Below the pieces are notes generated by a model. That model saw only the letters and a program-made list of their open reading frames with translations, had not been told where the DNA came from and searched no databases. Of a stretch of 64,000 bases of DNA, positions 1 to 11,687 are shown piece by piece. The position numbers were made by a program, and so were the translations under genes. The stretch's first letter is position 1; the number at the start of each line of letters is the position of its first letter. The DNA lies in the NCBI GenBank assembly GCA_947561395.2, contig OX387184.1:35082766-35146765 (forward strand), given 5' to 3'. Source of the stretch: Buxus sempervirens. Taxonomy: Eukaryota > Streptophyta > Magnoliopsida > Buxales > Buxaceae.

Positions 1-404
1 TATTACACATCTGTTATTTAAAAAAAAAAAAAGAAATTTTTTTTTACATGTTGACTTTTATGGGGGATTTAAAAAAAAAATTCTTTACTTTTCTCTTTTT
101 TGGGCCTTTCCACGTGAACAACAATCACATGAATTTTAGAGGGCATGTAAGCTCAATTGCTCTGTTTGTTACAAAAGAAGCAAACAAAATATAAACAGAA
201 AATTTTGGTTATTTAATCACTGTAAATTGGATATACCTGCTATGAACAAAGGTTGGCTGCCCCTCCCCACTCACCACACCACCATCCCACCCCCATTGCC
301 TCCCTCACTATCCCATTGCCATCCCCCCCCCCCCTTCTTTTTTTGGGTTATTGTCTATAGCAGCAGCAGCTACTGTTGCTGCTGCTGTGAACAAAGGTTG
401 GCTG
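1..404. other. AT-rich sequence, probable interior of a PIF/Harbinger-like transposon
   Basis: The first 240 bases are AT-rich with A and T runs and no convincing coding signal. From about 241 the first copy of a poly-C/CAG minisatellite begins, which resumes at 3587 after the solo LTR. Since 1-404 and 3587-7792 were one stretch before the LTR arrived, this is probably the inner part of the transposon whose right end is at 7792. Its left end and any transposase gene would lie outside the window. Confidence 0.4.
241..404. repeat. Minisatellite copy 1 (poly-C / CAG-CTG unit)
   Basis: One unit of about 140-160 bases contains a CT/CA-rich stretch, a run of ten or more C, a T-rich stretch and a CAG/CTG-rich palindrome (gcagcagcagctactgttg). 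The same unit returns about three times at 3587-3960. The LTR at 405 is inserted between units, so the array predates it. Confidence 0.85.
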
Positions 405-3400
405 TGTAACGCCCTGAATCCAGGTCATTTTTTTTTCTCATTTTGACTCAGATCAAGGCATTAACTTGTGGTACATTACAATCAGTTCAAATATAAGGAA
501 ATAAAGAACTAAGATTTATCAGAGTACTAGGAAGCTTAAATCATTTATTAGAAACTGAATCTCCCTATTTACAACAATTAATCAAATGAAAGGTAACTAC
601 AAATTATCTAACTCTTTATATCCTACCAAATCAACTACGAGCTTTCCAATAAAACAAATACAACTATATAAGAGGTCCTACACTTGTCTTCAGGATTTTC
701 TAGACTTTAACCCATTACAGTCTAACTCATGGCGTCCTCTCCAAGATGACCTGAAAAATAGAATATAAAGTAGGGGTGAGATACGAATATCTCAGTAGGT
801 AACACATGCATGAGGAAAACAGTTTATATATCTAGAAAATAACAGTGGTTTCATGCTCGGTAAAATAGACAAGTAATTTACGGTCAATAAGATAACGAAT
901 AATCACGATACAAAACAAACATTGAATTGATGCTCGAATTAAAGGAAGTTAATCATGTGTAGTTCATTTTAATTTGAAGGGCAATATATTATAATTCACA
1001 TCCCCATGGTTTTTAATTTATTTCAATTATTGTCTTCCTAAGAATAATTCTACATCTCATTCATGATTCCATAATATTCCATTTTAACAGTTCACATTAA
1101 GTTATAGCAGTTCTGTTCAATTATGACATTTCATTATTTCCTTTTAAATAAACAATCTTGTCAAATCTGTCTAAAACAATCCATAAATCGGAGAATCAAT
1201 CATTATATCAATAATAAACCAACCTTCAGGTAGTAGCCTACCTCTACTGCAGGACGTAAACACATAGTATACACACATGCTCCACAGGAGAATGCACAAC
1301 TCTAAGATTACAGGTACCCCATGCAGGAGACAGTATAACTCTATCGCAGGATGTGAACACTTAGCATCTACCTCTATCGTAGGAGATAGCTTCCTCACCT
1401 TCTCGTAGCAACTCACACACCCATCCTCCATGTGGGATGCAATCATGCATAATCACATCTACCCCACATGAGGTACCTCTCCTGTAGGATGCAATCCATC
1501 GGAAATACATCTGCCCCACAAGAGGTAATAAATCTCTCCCGCAGAAGGTAATGTCTCCGCCACCAAGAGAGTAATGTCTCCACCACCAAGCGGGTTATCT
1601 CTGCCACCAAGAAGGTTGGGTCTCCGCCACTAAGCGGGTTAGGGTCTCCGCCACCAGGCGGGTAATCTCTGCCACCAAGCAGGTTAGGGTCTCCGCCACC
1701 AAGCGGGTTATAATCTCTGCCACCAAGTTGGTAATAATCTCTGCCACCAAGCAGGTAATATACAATACATTTCTGCCACCAAGCAGGTTATTAATAAAAC
1801 TGGCCACCAAGCCATTGTACAAATCATTCACATTCCAATATTGTTTATAATCATAGTTCTTTCATGTTCAATCAGTAATCCAAAGTCTTGTTCCATAACC
1901 AGTTCATTAGTGTGTGCTCATATTGATTATGGGATTATCTTAATAATGGAAGACTCAAGTGGTTAATGGTAATGGTGGGATCGATTAAGGTAATTTAAAG
2001 GTTATTTAAAGTTTAAAGGTGGTCACATAAAGCAATATGATACTTGTTATTTAGTGGAGGGAAATTAGGGTAGTCCAATTTAAATTAACCAATGAGACCT
2101 AAATGTATATAAGGTTCTTTCTCCAAATTCCATCAGGTAGTTTCTGGTTAAAAGTTTTACCAGTGAAGCTTAATAGTCCTGATACTTAAGATTTATCAAA
2201 GATATTTCAACAGGGTTGGGTTTCTGATATAAAGTCTTTATTTGTAGAAATCTGGTTGCTGATATATAAATTAATGTCTCTTGATTAATTAGTCTAATTT
2301 ATAAAGGTTTATCTGCATTAACTTAGAATTTCTTATTTAAGATCAAGTTTAGACACTAATTACCTAAAATAATTCCCTATTTATTTTCTAGCTAAACAGG
2401 GTATTTGATAATTTATTTTGGTCTTAAAACATCTTAATTAATGATTAAAATTGTCTAAAAATAGTTTGGAATTGAATCAGGGTTCGAAATTACGAAATTC
2501 TGCATTTTCTGCACAGAGCACCTAGGATTGCCCCGGCGATCTAAGGTCAGCAGTAGTTCAATTTAGATCGCCGACGATAAGTCTTCTCACGATCTCGGGT
2601 GGTCTCAAATTTTGGTCTAACACCTAAGAGCACTGAGGATCGCCGAGCACAGTCGAGGTCGGTGGTCCCCCGAAAACGAACAGAAACAGTTTCAAAACGT
2701 GATTTTTCCTATTCTAAGTAATTTCACAATACTCATAACAATTATATCATGCTTTATACATATATTTACATCATAAAAATATGGTTTGAAGATTAAACAC
2801 ACGTAAATACAAAATAGTCGATCAAACAGTGTCACCTACTTCTTTTCGCTCAAGATCTTTTCTTCCTCCAACCAGCGACTTCCTCTCCTCTTCACAGGCA
2901 AGAGACACTCCGGGGATGATGACAAACCAGAGATACGCTCTCTTCCTCCTTCTTCTTCTTCTCCTCTCGATCTCTCTCTCTCTTTCGTTATTCTTCCCTT
3001 CAGCCGTCAAAAACCCAAAACAAGACATACGATCAGCCCCAAATAAAAACCCTATATTTTATTCTCATCTGATCCCATGCATCTCCTATGATCATGTTCC
3101 ATACTTATCCACCCATTAGACTAAATAAGGACCGTTAATCCATACTTAACTCGATATTTCACGATCCAACGGTCAGATCTACATGAAACTCCGGATCTCC
3201 TCTATCAGTGTGATCATCTATAATTATAATTAATATCATTCAATAAAATTCTCATCTCCTCAACTTCAGGCTTCAAATCAAACATAATTACCAATATGCC
3301 ATTATTCCAATTACTAAGCTTTAAATATCATTGATAATAGACAATCTAAACCTCAACTCAAATCTATTATTATTTCTCAAGTTTAATAACAATTTTAATT

Positions 3401-3586
3401 AATGTATTTAATTATTTACCAATAATTAATGTGAATTGACCGAAATACCCTTCTCTTAATATTTTCACATCTACCCATTCAATTTCTTCCGAAATTTCCA
3501 AGTTTATTCTCAAATTTATTTTGACAAATATATTGACATTTCAGATATTCATATTTATTTATTTACTGAAAATTCGGGGTTTTACA
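405..3586 (-). mobile_element. Solo LTR, Tekay/Del-like Ty3/Gypsy, subfamily 1
   Basis: On the minus strand the LTR starts TGTAAAACCCCG and ends GGGCGTTACA, 3182 bases. It is flanked by ggctg (400-404) and ggcta (3587-3591), a 5-bp TSD with one difference; the neighbouring minisatellite copies show the empty-site sequence. There is no internal domain, so this is a solo LTR left by recombination between two LTRs. Inside it are an array of 27-28-base units (about 1540-1810, core ccaccaagcggg), a GC-rich cluster (about 2520-2665), a hairpin at 778-793 (gagata-cgaa-tatctc) and a 3' splice-site-like motif at 751-752. It belongs to the same subfamily as 7793-10498 and 29827-32756. ORFs inside it are short and not conserved. 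Confidence 0.9.
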
Positions 3587-3960
3587 GGCTACCCCTCCCC
3601 ACTCACCACACCACCATCCCACCCCCATTGCCTCCCTCACTGTCCCACTGCCATCCCCCCCCCCCCCCCTTTTTGGGTTATGGTTTATAGTGCTGCTGCT
3701 GCTGCTGTGAACAAAGTTTGGCGGTTGGCTGCCCCTCCCCACTCACCACACCACCATCCCACCCCCATTGCCTCCCTCACTGTCCCACTGCCATCCCCCC
3801 CCCCCCCCTTTTTTGGGTTGTTGTTTATAGCAGCAGCAGCTACTGCTGTTGCTGCTGTGAACAAAGGTTGGCTGCCCCTCCCCACTCACCACACCACCAT
3901 CCCACCCCCATTGCCTCCCTCACTGTCCCACTGCTATCCCCTTTTTTTGTTGTGCTGCTT
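3587..3960. repeat. Minisatellite copies 2-4 (poly-C / CAG-CTG unit)
   Basis: About two and a half further tandem copies of the unit at 241-404, each with the CA/CT stretch, a C homopolymer of up to about 15, and a CAG/CTG block. Proline- and alanine-rich ORFs here, in both directions, are products of the repeat and not genes. Copy-to-copy identity is high, suggesting recent expansion or homogenisation. Confidence 0.85.
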
Positions 3961-4239
3961 CTATTAGTAGAAATAGTGGCACCCAAACCATTAAATCCCC
4001 CAATACCCACTGCCCCAAACCCAACACCATCCCCTCCCCTTTTTTAGTGGCAAATTTCACAAGCAATTTATACAAGGGTAAAGGTTGGTTAATAAGGAAA
4101 CCCAAAAGAAGATTTGTAAATGGGTGAAGGTTTAACTAATGAGCATAATTGAACAAATAAATTCGACAAGAACAAAGTATGTTGCAAAATGCAATTCATT
4201 TCCTTAGCTTTGTATTATCATACAAAAAGAATATAACTT
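3961..4239. other. Transposon interior downstream of the Myb/SANT gene
   Basis: No gene or repeat recognised. This is the region between the minisatellite and a short tandem array, 3' of the minus-strand Myb/SANT gene. Confidence 0.4.
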
Positions 4240-4450
4240 GTGCACCAAAAAATACATCCATATACAGTAGGAATAAGTGCACATCCCTATACAGTAAGCA
4301 AAAGTGCACCACAAAATACATCCCTATACAGTAAACAAAAGTGCATCACAAAATACATCCCTATGCAGTAAGCAAAAGTACACATCCCTATACAGTAAGC
4401 AAAAGTGCACCACAAAATACATCCCTATACAACAAACAAAAGTACAACAC
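4240..4450. repeat. Short tandem repeat (about 37-base unit)
   Basis: Imperfect repeats of a unit containing acatccctatacagtaagc and caaaagtgcaccacaaaat, about five copies, some shortened. They lie just 3' of the stop codon of the minus-strand Myb/SANT gene, so they may fall in its 3' UTR. The small ORFs here are products of the repeat. Confidence 0.8.
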
Positions 4451-4518
4451 AAAAACAAAAAAAACAAAAATCTTGTCCAAAATATATCCAATCAAGAAAA
4501 GCAAATTTCAGCCCCAAA

Positions 4519-5529
4519 CTAAATATACTTTTTGCTTGCAACAGTTCGACTTAACCACCTCAAACGCGCTACTGGGTTCATAGCCACAAATAGCTCTCTC
4601 TTATCACTATCCTTGAACATGTCCAACACATCCAAATAGAAGTCACTTTCAACATCCACCTCCTCCATGTCATCAAGAATTTTTACCACAACAGCATATG
4701 AGTAATTAATTGGCGATGCTGGTGATGGAGGAATGGGTGATGGTGCTACCGGTGTTGAAGTAAACTCTCGTAGTAACTTGAGTTTTGAGAGTTCAACTAA
4801 ACTAGCAATTGCCTCCCTTATCTCACCCCTAAAGCTATCCTTTTTTGGAAGTGATTTCTCTATTCTGCATTTCTTTTGGCTAACACCACTGACTCTGTCA
4901 TTGGTAAGATCTTCAACTTCAATATTTGGAGTAGTGGGATTTAATTCATCCCATCCAACATTTGGAGATGATCCTCCGTCTTGAGCTGGACATATGGTAT
5001 CCTCTCCCAACGCTGTTGTACCATAAAAAAGTATAGATAATTCTTCTTCAAATTGTAGCGGTCCTTTCTTAAAAGCTTTAGCATGTGGGTGCATCTGTTT
5101 AAAAAAGACCTAAGGTTATATTAGAATATTTTATTAAGGGATATAAGACTAATAAAATGAAATAAATATATATCTTATAATTACCTTGATATAATCTTTC
5201 CATTCTTCTTCAGTTGCTACAATCATATTGCTATCGGGATCCCAACCCAAACCACTTCTCCCTTTGATAACCTTCCATTCCCTATACTCATTTTTTAATT
5301 GCTGGAGAATATTTTTAAATTGACCTCTTTCATATTTAATGCCCGTCTTCTTATAAAATTCACTCATGAGACTTTCATATCCTTTGTGATTGAAGGTAGT
5401 AGTTGGTTTGTTTCCCTTTTTAACCTCTTCCACAGCAATTTCCAAGAGAATCTTCTTATTGTTGTAAGTCCAAACAGCCTTCAATTTCTCTTGTTTTTCT
5501 TTATTTGTTGGTTCAAATTTAGTTGCCAT
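4519..5529 (-). CDS. Myb/SANT-like DNA-binding protein, transposon-associated (two exons)
   Basis: Exon 1 (5529 down to 5185) encodes 115 residues and ends at a good donor (aag|gtaatt). Exon 2 (5094 down to 4519) follows a ttttttaaacag acceptor in the same phase, giving about 306 residues. Residues 15-115 look like the plant Myb/SANT-like domain: KAVW near the start, a central Y-x-S-L-M-S-E-F-Y segment, then GRSGLGWD and EEEWKDYIK. That continues across the splice into HPHAKAFKKGPL and a second conserved block ending in LSILFYGTTALGED. The C-terminal part is acidic and serine/proline-rich, then helical, ending RLRWLSRTVASKKYI. In plants this family includes the accessory Myb-like proteins of PIF/Harbinger transposons, where they bind the element ends with the transposase, and related host proteins. 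No transposase gene is visible here. The frame is open throughout. A tttcag 25-45 bases upstream of the ATG hints at a 5' UTR intron. Confidence 0.75.
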
Positions 5530-7675
5530 TGATATTTGATAAAATTATGGTAGCAACACCCTGAAAACATGAAACATAAAGGAAATAAAACATTTAATTT
5601 GACAAGCACATAAAGAATTTTTGCATAATTTGTATGAAAAGTGAAAAAAATGAAATCTACTCCATAACAACAAAACCTAAATACAGTTTTGAGAACCATT
5701 AACTACTGCTTGAGAACATCAAGAAAATACTCAGGGCTTATGAAATTAATGTGCATAAACTATCCTTCTAAAAGGACAAGCAAAGAGGCAATAACGTAAG
5801 AACATTTGAGAGATAATTATACTTTACAACAAAAAAAACATCTGGAGAAGTAAACCTGCTATTGAAATAATTATGTTTTCCAGCTTTAATCAAACTTTGA
5901 ATTATTGAGAAATAACAAAAAATGGTTCAATTCAAGATATCCCGAACAAATAAAATAGTACTACAAAAGTGTATGTTCACATTTAGGGAGTTGAAACCAA
6001 GGATGATTTGCAAGAGGGAATTCCAGACATTAGAACTTTCTGAACTAGTTTGTAAGAATTTACGATTAACTAAAATATAAGTTGAAGATATGAAATGCAG
6101 GGAAATGGAATATAAAGTCACAGCAATAACTTAGCCAAATCATTACAAAGCACAATTGAACAAACTACTTAGCCAAATCATTGAGTTATTAGCCAACTGC
6201 AATATCTCAAGAATGAGATGCTTGTAGGAAGGACCAAGAAATTACATTATCTATGATGCATAAGAATCTTGATAATTCATTCTTCACCCCGATAGTTCAT
6301 GAAAAGAGTATCCTTGATATTCACCTTTAATATGGACTTAATCACATGTTAACATTGCATAGAATGCCAAATGAAACCCCAACTCCTAGACACGAGAATG
6401 AAAAAGGGGAAAAAACGATGAAGCATCACCTGGAGGAGAGAGATGCAGGGCATGAGGGTGACTGCTTTAGGATTATAGGAATTCAGCAATTAGTCGCCAA
6501 AATCATAACAATTGAACATCCCCAGATAAGAAAAGGAAAAAAAAATAGCATCCAAAACCAAAATAACAATCTCACAAAACAAAAATCTGACCTCTATTTA
6601 TCATACCCACATAGCCAAAACCAGCAAGAACCCCATAAGAACAGAACATGAAAGCCAAGAAAAATCAGAACTCAGAACCAAAAGAAAGCAACCAAAATTA
6701 TAATCAGCGATAAAGCAAACTAACCACGTCCTCGTATCAGCCAATTTTTCCAAAGAAACGAAAGAATTATTCGTAGCAGGATTGAACTCGCAAGGTGCTG
6801 GTGGGTGTTTATTTTGTAGAAAACAAATGCTAAAAATCTGCTATTGAACTCGAAACCCCAAAGATTGAACAATAGAAAACAAAGATTGAACTAGAAAGCA
6901 AATTGAAACTCGCAAGTTGCCGGATTGAACTCGCAAGGTGCCCAAGGATTGAACTCGCAGGTGGGTGTTTGAAAGCCAAGCAAATGCAAGCACTCGACCT
7001 GCACCAAGTGAATGTAATCCAGCAATGAGAGAGAGAGAGGGAACAAATTGAAAGCTCGGTCCTTTCTCAGTTGAATGCCTTGGGCACAGAGCTATCCCAT
7101 TTTCTAGTTATTTCCTTAAACGAGAAATCTAGAGGAGAGATATTGAAAACCCCAATCAACAACGAACAACCCGGATCTATAACCCCATTTCCTCTTCGTT
7201 TTTTGCTGAGTTAGAAGGAGAGGAAGACCCCAACAAATGAACAACCCCAACCCCAAAGTCTGAAAAGATAAATGCCGATATCTAGATGAAGATATCGGCA
7301 TTCGCTCTTCGTTTTTGCTGAGTTAGAAGGAGAGGTACAGACAGGGTGTAGAACCAGAGAAAAAGAGAGACAGGGACAAAGAGCAAGGAGAGAAAGATAA
7401 AGGGTGTAGAGAGAGAGAGAGAGAGGTACCTGAAGATCTGCGTTGAAGTGAGATGAGCTGTGATCTGCGTTGTTGTTCCTTTGAGAAGAGCCTTGAAGCT
7501 CTGCGTTTTTGCTCCTCTCTTTTTGTTGAGGAGAAGAGCTACGAAAAATTTTGGAGCGAAAGAGAGAAAAGCGTCAGGCTTTTTTCCTTTCTTTATAATC
7601 GGTGATTGTGGGATGTTAAGCACAAATAACCACAATCCCTATATTCACCTCCAGGGCAGCTTGTGATTATAGTGT
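5530..7675. other. Upstream region of the Myb/SANT gene; no coding signal
   Basis: About 2.1 kb of AT-rich then GA/CT-rich sequence. It holds repeats of a gaactcgcaaggtg motif (about 6780-6960), a duplicated block containing ttttgctgagttagaaggag (about 7200 and 7310), GA microsatellites and a perfect 12-bp-arm palindrome at 7271-7302. It probably contains the promoter and untranslated exons of the minus-strand Myb/SANT gene. The ORFs here show no conserved motif. Confidence 0.4.
7271..7302. repeat. Perfect inverted repeat, 12-bp arms, 8-base loop
   Basis: aatgccgatatc and gatatcggcatt flank tagatgaa. The arms match perfectly. It lies upstream of the minus-strand Myb/SANT gene and about 500 bases inside the transposon end. 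It could be a protein-binding site; no known role. Confidence 0.8.
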
Positions 7676-7792
7676 AAATTATATTATCTGATGGTATAAT
7701 CTCATCTCAAAATCCCAACCAAACACTATTTCTTGATTATAGAATTGGATTCTACTAGAATCCAGATTGTATAATGCCCACCAAACGCCCCC
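7676..7792 (-). mobile_element. Right terminus of a PIF/Harbinger-like DNA transposon
   Basis: Read on the minus strand, the end begins GGGGGCGTTTGGTGGGCATT and carries inverted subterminal motifs (gattctag/ctagaatcc and two versions of ccaaccaaacac). The G-rich start followed by GTTTGGT is typical of plant PIF/Harbinger or hAT ends. Directly outside it is taa (7793-7795), matching the 3-bp TWA target of PIF/Harbinger, and it falls exactly where related LTRs read ctaaga. This supports insertion into the LTR at 7793-10498. The opposite end is not in the window, so the superfamily call rests on this end plus the Myb/SANT gene. Confidence 0.55.
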
Positions 7793-10498
7793 TAAGAGTT
7801 ATCAGAGTGCTATGAAGCTTAAATTATTCATTAGAATCTATATCTTACTATTACATCAAATAATCAAATGTAAGGCAACTACAATTTAACTAACTCTCAA
7901 ACTCTACTAGATCATCTACTATTATTCTAAGAAAATAAAAACACCTATATCAATATCCTACTCTTATCTTTTGGATTCTCAATTCTTCAAGCCCACTATT
8001 TGACTACCCTAGTGGCGTCCTCTCCAGGATCATCTGAAAACAAACATTTAAAAGCAAGAATGAGATATAAAATCTTAGCAAGTAGCAACATGCATGAAAG
8101 AAAACAGTTTACATATAATATTTTCAAAACATTTCATGAGTTACAAACTAAATGTTCAAATACCAATCAAATAAAGAAACAATATCATATAATTAAATCA
8201 TTCCATCTCTTCTCCCAATGAGGTAAACCAATTTCTCCCACCAAGGAGATAATAAATCTCTACCACCAAGCAGGTAATACACATCTCTACCACCAAGCAG
8301 GTAAAAGTCTCTGCCACCAAGTAGGTAATAATAAATCTGACCACCAAGCTGTTGTGGAAACAATCCACATTGCCATCCATGGCATATCAAATATAACCCT
8401 CAATCACAGTATTACACAAGGAATACATAACTCTATTGTAGGAGAATACACACCTATACTATATAGGATTACACATCTCTACCGAAATAGGCAACATCAA
8501 CTCAACTACAGAAAGCAAAATCAACTAAACCATAGGAGATAAAACAAGAAATTCATTTTATAAACCAAAGATAATCTCTTTAAAGAAAAACATACTTAAG
8601 ACCATGATTCAATCTTCAAACAAGCTTCATCGATGTAGAAACACTCAATTCATACTTTATTAGTAATATAAAACGTATAGTGCGTAATGGCATATTAGAG
8701 TATTCAATGCTTTTAAAATCCAAATCATAAGTTCAACATTCCCAAATCTTGTATAAAACATTTCCGATCAATTCTACAACTTAAAACAAATATAAATCTA
8801 ACTTTTGCAATTGCTAGAATCAACCAAATCAATTTAAAAAAAAGTTTGGAACCCAAAACACTCTTTGAAACCAAAACAAGAATTATTTTAATAAAACGTA
8901 CCCAAAATCCTGCATAATTTTTATAAAATTATTCGGCCACTGAAAACAACTCGTAAGCACCAAAAACTTATGTGTACATGTGTTGAATTTGTTCAAAACT
9001 TATTTAATAATCAAATTATAGGTAAATTTCCCAAAATTAGAAAATCTGGGTTGGTTGCTCGACAAGGCGCTCAACTCTTTGTGTCTAGTGATCTACCAAA
9101 ACAAAATAGATAAAACAGGGCGCTCAACCCTTTGTGTTTAGCGGTCGATAATAGAAGTAATACAGGTGAAACGCTTGACAAGCTCGCTTGAGTGACCTGT
9201 CAGGCGCTCACCCAATTACGGCAAAACCTGAAAATCCAATTTTTGTAATTTTCTCTTTTAATCCTTTAAATCATGATTCCAACAATTCAAACCACTTCTA
9301 ACACATCTAATATTATTTATAAATCATATTAAATCATTCTAAAAAAATCAAAGAACAAATTCACTACAAATCTAAATCAAAATCTTAGAAAATCAACACT
9401 AGATAGCATACTTAACAGATTTCATATACCCCATCTAAGATCATTCAAACCCATGAAATCTATTGTATAAAATACATGTTTTGGTATCTCAAATCATCAT
9501 ATATTAATTCCAGATCAAATTCAAATAATTAAACCTAAAATCATGCAACGATAAAACAAAATGGGGTATTACTACTTGCCTCAAAACGCAAAATCCTTCT
9601 CTTCAAGTTACCACCGAGATTCTGCTACTATTGCATCCTTCTAGAGAACTTAGAACACCATCTTCACCGTTCCGCTTGAAGCTCCACTAGTCGTGAACAA
9701 AAGTACCATATTTGAGGCCAATCCAACAGTTGAATCTTTATAGATCGCACTTTGATGAACGCTGGTCAGAAATTTCTGCAGAACCTTCTCTCTCTATATT
9801 CCCCAAACGTGAGAGCCCTCCTTTCTCCTCATTTTCTTCTATATGATTTGATTAAAAGAAAACCTAACTCCTCCCTAAAGCCTCCCTTTTATAGGCTCAC
9901 CCAAAATAGAAGTCCTAATATGGTTTAGAAATTTTCTAACCAACTCCACTAGGATTTCTAATCTTTCACAACCCCTCATTCTAACTCTTTCCTCTTAATT
10001 CTAAATAAGAGAAACTTCTATTTTTCCTAATTTTCGTGCTAATTATTTCCCTTATTTTTAAATGTTTCAAAAATTCCTCTTTTCCTCAATTTAAGGCTCT
10101 TAATAAACTTTAATTACCAATATGCCCTTTTTCCCACTTATTAAGCTATAAATATCATTATTAATAATCAATTTCAACCCAACTTAGGTCTAACATAATT
10201 TCTCAAGTCTAATAATAATTTAATTAATCTATTTAATTATTTACTTATAATTAGTAGGAATTGACCAAAATACCCTTCTCTTGATGATTTCATATCTACC
10301 CATTGGATTTCTTCTAAAATTTCCAAATTTATTCTCCTTGTTATTCTTAATCAATTATACATCCTGAATGAATGAAAGGTACCCCAAATCATACGCTATA
10401 TATATTTAATGTCCAATTTATTTCGATAAATTCATTAACATTCCAAATATTCATATTTAATTCGCTTTATTTATTTGCTGAAAATTTGGGGTTTTACA
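7793..10498 (-). mobile_element. Incomplete solo-type LTR, Tekay/Del-like, subfamily 1
   Basis: It matches the LTRs at 405-3586 and 29827-32756 along its length and has the same start (minus strand TGTAAAACCCC, at 10498). It lacks the last 100 or so bases at its far end because a DNA transposon end abuts it at 7792. The short repeat array is at about 8225-8350, the GC-rich cluster at about 9055-9215 and a TATA-like box (cctataaaagg on the minus strand) near 9890. A broken fossil; no TSD can be paired. Confidence 0.85.
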
Positions 10499-11687
10499 GG
10501 TTTCTTCGAATGCAATACATGCTTAATTATTTGAGCAATATCTTCTTTTATCATGATGTAAAGTTTTTTTTGAATTATAAACAAAAATGGCTTCAAAATG
10601 CATTTATAAATGAACTTGAATTATTCATTAGTGTTGTTTTCTTGGTACATTATAGTGTTAATATTAGAAAGATAATTGAGAAATACGAGGTATATAATTA
10701 ATATTAGAAAGAAGTACTTGGATGTATCCGATATATTCATACCTTTAGTTCACGTGATTTAACGAACCAATGGCTGGTACGACTTGGGTGCTAGTATACC
10801 CACCTATTTCCCGGTTGAAAATGGCTCTGATACCAAAGCTATCCCAGGGATTAGCTCTAGTCTTCTTAATTCAAATAATGATAGTTTTTATCTTTCTTTT
10901 AAGATAAAATATTTGTTGATTTAAGGTTATAAACCTTGTTTGTTGGATATATAACCTATAATTAATATTTCTTCTTATAAGATGATTATTATTATGATTA
11001 ATCTCTTGTTTGATTTGCTGAATAGCTAGCTTAGTTCTTATTAATTCTTGTTTAAGATACTTTAATTGACTAATAAGTCTTTGAATATAAATCATTGATA
11101 CATAATGATAGATTAATCAAGCATTAATAAAATTGTAATTATAATCACAATATAGTTCTTAAAGAATTCCTATAGCGTTTTAGTTCCTGTTATTTGCCTT
11201 CACAAACTGACGAACTGTACCTCAGCAGTGATTGAATAGACTGCTATAGTTGACCCACTAAAGGCTCAGCTCGGGAGAGGCCTATTGCCTTTAAGAGTTC
11301 TAGTTCTTTAGAACAATACTATGATCATAGATTAACCACAATAATATGAACAAAACATTTATATTATTGAAATTCAAGGTACTTACATAGAGACTTGAAA
11401 AACTTGACCAACAATAACTATACTTACAGTCTTATAGATACGTCTCCGACTTTTCTTCAAAGAAAACCAAGACTTTACTAATAACAAAGGTACTCACAAA
11501 CTCACAAAAGAAACTCACAAGCTCACAAAAGAAACTCATAGGCTCACAAGGGGAACAAACACTTAAACTACTTTGGATGATATTCTTCGGATGCCCTCTT
11601 CTCTTCCTGTCTCCTCCTCTTATAGATGCTTTCCCTTGTTTCATTTGATAATCTTCTTAAGTCCATGACAGGTGTCTTCAACCATTA
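10499..11687 (-). mobile_element. Endogenous caulimovirid-like fossil, left piece A (leader and start of the coding region)
   Basis: On the minus strand this runs from a TATA-like box (about 11618-11628) through a leader, a small lysine-rich coiled-coil-like ORF (11095 down to 10871, 74 residues) and a tRNA-Met-type primer-binding site (TGGTATCAGAGCC, 10835 down to 10823) into the beginning of another reading frame near 10733. There is no LTR beside the primer site, which argues for a plant pararetrovirus and not an LTR element. It continues at 14161-15018 beyond a later solo LTR. A related copy in the opposite orientation lies at 19664-21110. It is broken, and old enough to have many differences between the copies. 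Confidence 0.6.
10823..10835 (-). other. tRNA-Met-type primer-binding site of the caulimovirid-like fossil
   Basis: The minus strand reads TGGTATCAGAGCC, the usual 12-13-base complement of initiator tRNA-Met used by plant pararetroviruses and many plant LTR elements. No LTR end is adjacent. Confidence 0.75.

Noticed and set aside
2829-3119. Leu/Ser-rich ORF resembling a signal peptide
   Set aside because: It lies within the CT-rich leader of a solo LTR, has a matching ORF on the other strand, and is not kept in related LTRs.
3521-3967. 148-residue proline/alanine-rich ORF across the minisatellite
   Set aside because: It is translated from the tandem repeat and the end of a solo LTR; no conserved domain and no gene context.
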